Translations under genes and position numbers: made by a program | Notes under the pieces: generated by a model | What the model was told of the DNA's origin: nothing | The model's input: only the letters and a program-made list of their open reading frames with translations | Databases searched by the model: none | From: Rapana venosa | Taxonomy: Eukaryota; Mollusca; Gastropoda; Neogastropoda; Muricidae | Direction of reading: 5' to 3' | NCBI GenBank assembly: GCA_028751875.1 | Contig: CM054165.1 | Span: 29,271,335 to 29,335,334, forward strand | Length of the DNA: 64,000 nt | Shown here: positions 55,472 through 64,000 of the stretch, piece after piece | Position numbering within the stretch: position 1 is the stretch's first letter | Layout: each line of letters starts with the position of its first letter

Positions 55472-55760
55472 ACACACACATAAAGCTCATTGACTATATG
55501 TTTGTGCTTGCTGTATTATATCACCTCAACTGCACCTGGTTACTTTTTCATATTATGTGTTCATATGAGTCTTATGGCCTGCAAAAACTGAATAAATATG
55601 ATTGATTGATTGACCATTGACTAGTAAAGACAAATTTACTCACACACACAATTCAAAAATCATTTAAACCAAAACTAAGATACACGAGTACTCATTTTCA
55701 TAAGCACTCCCCCCCCCCCCCCCCACACACACACACACACAATCAGGGAGGCATATCAGA
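55196..55760. repeat. CA tracts with a repeated ACCATTGACTAGTAAAGACA-like unit
   Basis: A pure (CA)n at 55,375-55,471. The unit ACCATTGACTAGTAAAGACA (variants TTGATTGGAAA, TTAACTAGTAA) occurs near 55,230, 55,345 and 55,610. TGAATAAATATGATTGATTG at 55,588 resembles a LINE 3' end. Poly-C at 55,709-55,724. Confidence 0.75.
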
Positions 55761-55774
55761 TACTGTAAAACTGT

Positions 55775-56510
55775 TTGGTCAGTACTGTTGTGAATATAGA
55801 ATTCGAATAACTATTGGAACAAAATAGTTTCTTTTTGTGTTTGTTTTGTTGTTGGAGCACCGAAAGCGGCGTCCTGAAGGCAACAACTGAAATTCCGAAG
55901 ACATAGCATGGGAAGGATCAGCCAAGATGGCAGTTGCTTTACATACAAGCTGTTGATTGCAGAATGATTTGAGATTTCTTTGTTCTTCTCCAATTATTTT
56001 TTGAGCAGATTCTAACATTTCTCTGAAGACTATTCTTGTTTTTAACACTAAGGTTATTGTAACAACAGATGAAAGTAAAACTTAGAACACTCTCTATGTA
56101 GGACTTGTATAACCAAGCAAAAACCTTTTTGTCAGCAAAAAATGAGTTACGCTTCCTTAGAAAATACATACATTGTTGTTCTTTTTTGACAATAGCGTCA
56201 GTATTATCATCCCAGTTTAATTTGTGATTAAAAATAGTTCTTAGATACTTGTAGTTTAAAAGGTTTTCAACTTCTTGTCTATGGATGATAGTATGTTCAG
56301 AATTGTGACCCGATCTTCTGAAATCGATAGGAAGATCTTTAGTTTCAGAAACATTTAGCCCCAGATATGCCTCATCACACCAATTGACGAAATCAGTGAG
56401 GGCTGGACCATGGTCTTGGAAAGATCCAGATAAGAGAGACAAAAGAGCACTGTCGTCCACAAATTTTACAAGAAAGGAATTTTCATAGCTGCTTCTGCAA
56501 TCATCCTCTT
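55775..56510 (-). mobile_element. Rex1-like LINE reverse transcriptase fragment
   Basis: The - strand reads LVKFVDDSALLSLLSG, with FVDD as the RT catalytic motif. WCDEAYLGLNVSETKDLPID, LGTIFNHKLNW-like sequence and RRNSFFADKKVFAWLYKSYI follow. After a frameshift near 56,000 comes ILADPSHAMSSEFQLLPSGR, the typical Rex1 C-terminus. It is truncated at its 5' side and is a pseudogene copy. Confidence 0.8.
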
Positions 56511-56559
56511 ATATTGATCATCTTACATTAAAAAAGAAAACTTCTCTAATTCAGTGGCC

Positions 56560-56960
56560 CCATTTGCTATGGTCTCAGTGTGACTTCAGTTTTTGTGTCA
56601 CACAGACTTCTGTGTCTATAGGAAGTTAGTGTAAAAGCCATTGAGGTTGAAGGGTCATGGGGATAGGTCCTGAGAGGGATGTTGTGGTGACTAGGATCCT
56701 GGGTGGGAGTCGCACTCTGTCTGGCTCTGCAACTTAAGTATAATTGCTGTCAGTAGGGGGCTTAGTAGGCATTCTCCAGCATATGTTAGCTCAGCACAGG
56801 CAGCACTGAACAGGGGAGATGTGACTCCTCAGCAGCAAAGCAGAAGCCTTCTGGCTTGTGGGTTCACAAAAGCCCAACACTGATAATTTCCCTGAGGACT
56901 TTTGACCGTGAGAATGTGACATAACAAGCCATGGTACAGTTTAACAGGAGAGATCAAAAT
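56560..56960 (-). repeat. Dispersed repeat R6, copy 1
   Basis: Shares ordered blocks with 58,635-59,035: GTAGGGGGCTTAGTAGG, TTAGCTCAGCACAGGCA, GTGACATAACAA and others. On the - strand both copies can read ELxYAGxxLLSPLL...SQTE, but this copy soon meets a stop. Confidence 0.6.
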
Positions 56961-58634
56961 GAGCAGCAGGCAACGGCAGGATAGGAATGCTGCAGAGGAT
57001 ACAGCAGCAAAAAGAAGTCAATAGTTCATATTTGTGCTTCAGCAAATTAATATTCTGATTAATACATTGACCCTTTTGTAGCTTTAAACATATTAATGCC
57101 ATCAACACTGCAACAAGGTGTAAAATTGACTTTGTACTATTCTTTTTCATATCATGCATTTTGGAAACATACTGAAAATCTTTTACATTAAGAAATGGAG
57201 ATTTCTGCTACCCTGTCTCTCACACTTTTCACAGAGAGTCGACTTAAAGAGGAGTTACTGTGTATCATCTTACAACAGACATACATGTTGACAGTTAAAC
57301 ACTATACACCGAGTGCAGTTCTTTCATATCCATCTAAAAAATGGACAACATGTGCGTCTTCCTCCACTGCCACTCTGCTGGTCAACACCACCTGGCTGTC
57401 CCAATATCACGCAGACAGCCCAGGAGCAGAGGGCTGACCTCACAGACATGTCTACGGCTGCTCAGAATGAATGTTTAGATAGCAAAAAGAGGAGAAGTAA
57501 TGGGCCTCACCCTCCCCACCCATCCCCTCCAGCAATGCCAGGATAGGAAAGAGCAAGCTGGCCAGACAGACAAGTGGTTTGTGCACTCACTCAGCTCTCT
57601 GCAGCCAGGTAGTTGCCCTATACTGGGAGTCTGTGAGAGTAATGCAACAGCGATGCATTGAGTGGCCTGCCTGACAAGCTTGTCTAAACAGGGTGTCTGG
57701 TTTTCTCATTAATACTCCCTGCCAGAATTCCACAAGTCAGGTGCGATGAATGTGGCTAAACTGTGCATGTATTAACAATTAAAATGATACCAAACATGAC
57801 TGTTTCATTTTATTCACACTGTGTGTGACAGGCATAAAGTTTGATAACACATTCTAATGTTCAGAGCACAGAGTTCTTAACACACATGGAACATACTTAA
57901 AACCTAAATTAGTGTGCTGCATGTATCAGAGTTGTTGTTGCTATAACTTTGAGCACATGACTACATCACAGATCAGCTTCAGTTTTACACTGAAAGTCAC
58001 CCTTACCTGAAGGCTGTAGACCCTTCAGAAGTTGATTAACTCCCTCAGCTCTACTAGCTACTGCCATGCTTTTGTTTTGTTTTTCCACATAACGTTGTGA
58101 CCTTATTTCTGTTTATGTCTAGGTGTTACAGTCTAGGCTGACTGTAGCATGCGGCTTTCCATCCTAGACCCAAAAGAAAACAGCGCACTGAAGAGTAAAC
58201 ATCACAGCCTGGGATGCTGGACAAGGGTGTGAGAGAAACATTAAAAAATGGGGGATGTTTCTATTTTCAAAAAGTTCCATTCTATCAGGCAATAATCCTG
58301 TGAATAATGCACAGAACCACATCCATTACGGTACGCGCACATTTGTCACAACACTGGCTTTCTGCCCGTGATCTTGCTGACGCTTAAAAATCCTACACTA
58401 CTCTCCCATTGACAACATTGACAAAAACAGAAGAGCCCCAAATTACCTGACCAACACTGCAGGTGTCTGTCTCTCAGGCCTGGTTGATGCCAGGATATGA
58501 TAGTAAGCAAAGAGCACAACCATGGCAAGTAGTCTCAAAGCATATTCACTTCCATAGCAGCATCATTACAAAATCCTCAAAATCATTTATCATCATGCAA
58601 TGATAAAAATGGCCTCTAGATCATGACCCTGGTT
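56961..58634. other. Nothing recognised
   Basis: Single-copy-looking sequence. Small open frames at 57,195-57,546 have no recognisable domain. Confidence 0.45.
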
Positions 58635-59035
58635 TATCTGATCTCGTGGTGACCTCAGATTTGGTTTCCTCATACACTCCTGTGTCTGTGGTGAGCTGTA
58701 TCAAAGCCTTTGGGGTTGGTTCCAGGTTCATGGGGACTGCCATTGGAGAGACATTGTGGTGATCACCACCTCGGTTGGTGAATAACTCAGTCTGGCTCCG
58801 CGACAGAGCTAATACTGTCATTAGTAGGGGGCTCAGTAGGTGGTGTCCTGCGTATATTAGCTCAGAACAGGCACCAATGAACACCAACAAAGTGACCCAG
58901 CTGCAGTGCAGGGCCCCTCTGGCTGGTGTCTCCACGGCGGCCTGATATTGATGGGCACCTTGTGAACTTTCGACCCTGAGGATGCGACATAACAAATCTG
59001 GGTATGGCTGTGGCAGGGAGATTGAGATGATGGTG
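58635..59035 (-). repeat. Dispersed repeat R6, copy 2, with a 124-codon open frame
   Basis: A - strand frame (58,621-58,995) reads CSWVTLLVFIGACSELIYAG, then HHLLSPLLMTVLALSRSQTE and a polar tail. It has a hydrophobic segment but no recognised family. Copy 1 is broken in this frame. It could be a dispersed repeat or a duplicated exon; a repeat is more likely. Confidence 0.45.
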
Positions 59036-59129
59036 TGGGAGAACAGAGGGGAGCCTCAGAAAAGATGAGGGGGCAAAAAGAAAAGAAAAGCTGCCCCCAC
59101 CCTCTCTCTCTCTAAAATAAAAAAAAAGT

Positions 59130-59425
59130 TGTTCACTCCAGGATCTTTTTGATGATGTAAAACTTAACCACCACAAACAGGACACAACCATCCTACGTGT
59201 TCTTTTTGATGATGTAAAACTTTTTGATGATGAAAACCTTTTGATGATGTAAAACTTTTTGATGATGAAAACCTTTTTGATAATGTAAAACTGTTTGTAA
59301 AACTTTTTGATGATGTAAAACTTAACCACCATAAACAGGACACAACCATCTACTTCTCTGTGTTCTTTTTGATGATGTAAAACTTTTTGATGATGTAAAA
59401 CTTAACCACCACAAATAGCACACAA
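59130..59425 (+). repeat. TTTTTGATGATGTAAAAC short tandem/dispersed units
   Basis: About ten copies of TTTTTGATGATGTAAAAC. They lie within a longer duplication containing CTTAACCACCACAAACAGGA and CACAACCATCTAC, seen near 59,163, 59,322 and 59,400. Confidence 0.85.
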
Positions 59426-59479
59426 CCATCTACTTCTCCTCTGTGTTCTCTGGAAGAATGGATTTGTATCTCCATCATA

Positions 59480-59480
<1 letters not shown>

Positions 59481-59529
<49 letters not shown>

Positions 59530-59721
59530 CAGTCGCGCCTGCATGCGCATGCACGTGCCCATGGGCAAGCATGCACACACCCATGCACACACACTTGTAT
59601 GCACACACACACAAACACACACATGTACGCACGCACACACACACAAACACACATACATGCACAAACACACAAACATGCAAACACACATACATGCCACAAA
59701 CACACACACAAACACACACAC

Positions 59722-59759
<38 letters not shown>

Positions 59760-59760
59760 A
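59481..59760. repeat. CA microsatellites
   Basis: (CA)n at 59,481-59,528 and 59,718-59,758 with GCACGC and ACATACATGC variants between. Confidence 0.92.
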
Positions 59761-60393
59761 AATCCTAGCTTACAAAAACGGTCAGTGAGCACATAGCTTG
59801 GATGACAATCATATGCACAATGAAAAGAAGATAAAATAAAATATACCCACATGTGTAACTGTAAAGAAAATATCGTGGACATTGTACAACTACACAGCCA
59901 GTCTCACACAGTACACACAGAGCACTGCTAGCCTAGTTCAAGTAAGTCTAGAACCACGTTGATAACTGCTCAGTACACAACAAACCAGACAGCCCTAATG
60001 CACATAAATGGCACAAGTGACTACAATGTTACAAAGCACACTGTATCTAGACACGCACACAAATCACATACTAAAAAGTCACAGTAATCCACAGGACTTT
60101 GCACTCAGGAGGTGGGAAAGATAACAGAAACTCTAAACATCCACCACTGTGAATACAGAGAACAAAGAACGGGGCCCAGCCCCTCAGAGAAAGCAGACTA
60201 CCAGGCGCTTGGTGCATAGGTCAGGTTCTAGAATAGGTCTCTGGTCTTCTAAAGATGCCGTTTTGGGGGCTTGACATTGAGAGCGTTTTTGTAAACAGAC
60301 CTGTGCTGATGAGCTCTTGAAATCTGGACAGATTTAGGATACTTGTAGAGAGTGTACAGTACGGAAACTTGGCACACAGACAGGTGACGCACT
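59761..60393. other. Nothing firm; possible 5' UTR of the following LINE
   Basis: Single-copy-looking sequence. The part nearest 60,394 may be the 5' UTR of the LINE ORF1. Confidence 0.4.
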
Positions 60394-61262
60394 ATGCCTG
60401 TCTCTCCGTTACTTTTCAGAAGTGTGTGTGGAGGATTTCTGCCAGTATTTTTGAAGTTCATGTACGACAGAGCAAAATTCAAAGCAGCCATGTATCAGCC
60501 AGTGTTGACATTAGGAAGCAAAACAGACGGTGTCATGGCAGGTTTGCTCCTCTTCCTCCTGTACATGGGCAATTTGATTCATCAATGTGGGGACATGGAA
60601 TTGAACCCGGGACCAAAACAGGACACTTCCAGACCAACACGGATGATGAATGGCGGACAGAGACGACCCAACACTGGCCAAGCAGCAGGTGAGAAGTGTG
60701 AGGACGAGCTGACTCTGAAAGAGGTGGCGTTGATCACCTTCAGAGATGACATGAAAAAAGACATGGCAGATTTAAAGCAATCTCATGCGGACTTGACTCA
60801 AAATGTTCACCACTTGATGACTTCTGTTGACAGTTTAAGAAGAGAGAATGAACTTTTAAAGGAAGAAAACTGTGCTTTAAAAAGCAAAGTGGACAGTTTA
60901 GAAAAAAGACAGATGAGTTGGAAGGAAGGTCAAAAAGAAACAACTTGATTATCCATAGGATACAGAGAAATGAGAGTGAAACTTGGCAAGACTGTGTGGA
61001 GCTGGTGGGTGAAATGATAGTGGATAAACTGGAATTGTCAAACACATTTCAATTTGATAGGGTGCACCGACTGAACAGTAAGCCAAACTCGCCCATAGTT
61101 GTACTTTTTTCAAGGACAAAGAAAGAATCCCGAAGGAACGAAGCAAACTGAAAGGCAGCGGAATTTTCATCAACGAGGACTTTTCCGCAAAAGTGAGGGA
61201 AGTCAGAAGAAAGCTGGCTCCACGCCTCAAGGCCGCCAGGGACCAAGGAAAGAAAGCCACCA
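60394..61262 (+). mobile_element. CR1-like LINE ORF1 with 2A-like ribosome-skipping motif
   Basis: From ATG 60,394 the frame has a hydrophobic segment (MAGLLLFLLYMGNLI) and then QCGDMELNPGPK. This fits the 2A/2A-like consensus D-x-E-x-N-P-G-P (NPG|P, codons 71-74, 60,604-60,615), where the ribosome skips one peptide bond. A long coiled coil follows (residues ~100-180, MTSVDSLRRENELLKEENCA). A frameshift in an A6 run near 60,902 leads to LEGRSKRNNLIIHRIQRNES, and a second in a T6 run near 61,108 leads to KGSGIFINEDFSAKVREVRR and RLKAARDQGKKATMIHDHLV, the usual ORF1 C-terminal block of CR1-type elements. ORF2 is not seen. Similar 2A motifs open ORF1 in other invertebrate LINEs. Confidence 0.8.
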
Positions 61263-63832
61263 TGATACATGATCACCTGGTGATAAAGGAGAGAAAGCCA
61301 CCATGATGCATGACCACCTGGTGATAGAGGAAAGAAAGCCACCATGATACATGATAACCTGGTGATAGAGGAAAGAAAGCCACCATGATACATGATCACC
61401 TGGTGATAGAGGAAAGAAAGCCACCATGATACATGATCACCTGGTGATAGAGGAAAGAAAGCCACCATGATACATGACCACCTGGTGATAGAGGAAAGAA
61501 AGCCACCATGATGCATGACCACCTGGTGATAGAGGAAAGAAAGCCACCATGATACATGATCACCTGGTGATAGAAGGAAAGAAATCCACCATGATACATG
61601 ATCACCTGGTGATAGAGGAAAGAAAGCCACCATGATCCATGATCACCTGGTGATAGACAGAAGAAAGCCACCATGATACATGATCACCTGGTGATAGACA
61701 GAAGAAAGCCACCATGATATATGATCACCTGGTGATAGAGGAAAGAAAGCCACCATGATACATGATCACCTGGTGATAGATGGAAGAAAGCCACCATGAT
61801 ACATGATCACCTGGTAATAGAGGAAAGAAGGGCACCATGATCCATGATCACCTGGTGATAAACGGAAAGAAAGCCACCAATATTTCATGATCACCTGGTG
61901 ATAGAGGAAAGAAAGCCACCATGATACATGATCACCTGGTGATAGAGAGAAGAAAGCCACCATGATACATGATCACCTGGTGATAGAGGAAAGAAATCCA
62001 CCATGATACATGATCACCTGGTGATAGATGGAAGAAAGCAACCATGATACATGATCACCTGGTAATAGAGGAAAGAAAGGCACCATGATCCATGATCACC
62101 TGGTGATAAATGGAAGAAAGCAACCATGATACATAATCACCTGGTGATAGAGGGAAGAAAGCCACCATGATCACCTGGTGATAAAGGAAATAAAGCCACC
62201 ATGATACATGATCACCTGGTGATAGAGGAAATAAAGCCACAATGATACATGATCACCTGGTGATAGAGGAAAGAAAGCCACCATGATACATGACCACCTG
62301 GTGATAGATGAATGAAAGCCACCATGATGCATGATCACCTGGTGATAGAGGAAAGAAAGCCACCATGATCCATGATCACCTGGTGATAGATGAATGAAAG
62401 CCACCATGATGCATGATCACCTGGTGATAGAGGAAAGAAAGCCACCATGATACATGATCACCTGGTGATAGAGGGAAAAAAGCCACCATGATACATGATC
62501 ACCTGGTGATAGATGGAAGAAAGCCACCATGATACATGATCACCTGGTAATAGAGGAAAGAAGGGCACCATGATCCATGATCACCTGGTGATAAACGGAA
62601 AGAAATCCACCAATATTTCATGATCACCTGGTGATAGAGGAAAGAAAGCCACCATGATACATGATCACCTGGTGATAGAGAGAAGAAAGCCACCATGATA
62701 CATGATCACCTGGTGATAGAGGAAAGAAATCCACCATGATACATGATCACCTGGTGATAAATGGAAGAAAGCAACCATGATACATAATCACCTGGTGATA
62801 GAGGGAAGAAAGCCACCATGATCCATGATCACCTGGTGATAAAGGAAATAAAGCCACCATGATACATGATCACCTGGTGATAGAGGAAATAAAGCCACAA
62901 TGATACATGATCATCTGGTGATGGAGGAAAGAAAGCCACCATGATACATGATCACCTGGTGATAGATGAATGAAAGCCACCATGATACATGATCACCTGG
63001 TGATAAAGGAAAGAAAGCCACCATGATACATGATCACCTGGTGATAGTTGGAAGAAAGCCACCATGACATATGATCACCTGGTGATAGAGGAAAGAAAGC
63101 CGCCATGATCCATGATCACCTGGTGATAAAGGAAAGAAAGCCACCATGATACATGATCACCTCGTGATAGAGGGAAGAAAGCCACCATGATACATGATCA
63201 CCTGGTGATAGACAGAAGAAAGCCACCATGATACATGATCACCTGGTGATAGACGGAAGAAAGCCACCATGATACATGATCACCTGGTGATAGAGGGAAA
63301 AAAGCCACCATGATACATGATCACCTGGTGATAAATGGAAGAAAGCAACCATGATACATAATCACCTGGTGATAGAGGAAAGAAAGCCACCATGATCACC
63401 TGGTGATAGATGAAAGAAAGCCACCATGATACACGATCACCTGGTGATAGAGGCAAGAAAGCCACCATGATATGTGATCACCTGGTGATAGTTGGAAGAA
63501 AGCCACCATGATACATGATCACCTGGTGATAGATGAAAGAAAGCCACCATGATCACCTGGTGATAGAGGAAAGAAAGGCACCATGATCCATGATCACCTG
63601 GTGATAAACGGAAAGAAATCCACCAATATTTCATGATCACCTGGTGATAGAGGAAAAAAAGCCACCATGATCCATGATCACCTGGTGATAAAGGAAATAA
63701 AGCCACCATGATACATGATCACCTGGTGATAGAGGAAAGAAAGCCACCATGATACATGATCACCTGGTGATAGATGAATGAAAGCCACCATGATACATGA
63801 TCACCTGGTGATAAACGGAAAGAAAGTTCTTT
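61250..63832 (+). repeat. 41-bp minisatellite seeded by LINE ORF1
   Basis: About 60 units of GAAAGAAAGCCACCATGATA, CATGATCACCTGGTGATAGA, G. The first unit is the ORF1 segment encoding GKKATMIHDHLVI, so the array grew from the element. ATCACC-T-GGTGAT in each unit is a near-palindrome. Variants (GGAAGAAAGCAACC, ATTTCATGATC, units of ~26 bp) recur in the same order in blocks near 61,770-62,160, 62,500-62,850 and 63,290-63,650, indicating higher-order duplication. There are no unique spacers, so this is not a CRISPR array. Confidence 0.95.
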
Positions 63833-64000
63833 CTCAGTGCTGGTGATGGACTGAAAGAAGATACCTAGGATTACGGCCGGCCCTGGAAAACAGAGTTAAA
63901 GTTTTTCTCTTCTTATTTAAAACAGCCTGGTTCTTTTATACATGGGGGTACTTTTGGACTTGTATGTTCTTTCGATCCAGAAGGACCATAGAGCCGGAGC
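63833..64000 (+). other. Sequence beyond the minisatellite, possibly more LINE
   Basis: Non-repetitive sequence after the last unit. It may resume the interrupted LINE, but no motif confirms this. Confidence 0.3.

Noticed and set aside
60580..60620. Viral integration suggested by the 2A-like motif
   Set aside because: The surrounding ORF has a coiled coil and the RRNNLIIH-type block of LINE ORF1; no viral gene is present.
61250..63832. CRISPR array (regular direct repeats)
   Set aside because: Repeats are head to tail without unique spacers, units are degenerate, and the host is a eukaryote. It is a minisatellite derived from LINE ORF1.

Overview
The window is nuclear DNA from an animal, most probably a mollusc and perhaps a gastropod. 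Coding parts are interrupted by spliceosomal introns. Simple repeats (CA/TG, GA, GACA, ATT) are very abundant, with many decayed SINEs and non-LTR retrotransposons. The two clearest genes are a GPC4/6-type glypican and a GRL101/relaxin-receptor-like LRR GPCR. The species call is inference.

Layout. (1) 4.1-17.1 kb, + strand: the 3' five exons of a glypican. The joined exons are in phase and end in a heparan-sulfate serine-glycine stretch and a GPI-anchor tail; the 5' exons lie to the left of the window. (2) 17.1-32.6 kb: a long T/G-skewed stretch without a recognisable gene, either a very long 3' UTR or intergenic DNA, with minisatellites and scattered retroelement tails. (3) 35.4-36.9 kb, - strand: a DyP-type peroxidase-like gene with one frameshift. 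(4) 41.6-43.6 kb: a 2-kb CA-rich array. (5) 44.2-46.8 kb, - strand: an internally deleted LINE. (6) 48.5-51.9 kb, - strand: the large 3' exon of the GPCR. (7) 52.8-56.5 kb: pieces of an RNase H-bearing LINE and a Rex1-like LINE. (8) 60.4-61.3 kb: a CR1-like LINE ORF1 with a 2A-like ribosome-skipping motif, running into a 2.6-kb, 41-bp tandem array that its own sequence seeded.

The most unusual feature is in the glypican. Two of its introns are filled just after the exon by tandem arrays that are copies of the exon end and/or the 5' splice site: about 40 copies in the intron from 4.3 kb and about two dozen in the intron from 13.6 kb. A third repeat, (TGG)n, has entered the last codons and adds a run of tryptophans.

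The mobile elements can be sorted into families from the sequence alone. LINE-H has an RNase H domain and a 3' stem-loop with a CAA-rich tail; many ultra-short 3' fragments are scattered here, two with visible target-site duplications. LINE-T has an ATT tail that SINE-T shares. SINE-5S has a head that joins a tRNA-like 5' half to the 5S rRNA internal promoter. SINE-1 and SINE-3 have tRNA-like heads. Family names are local labels, not database names.
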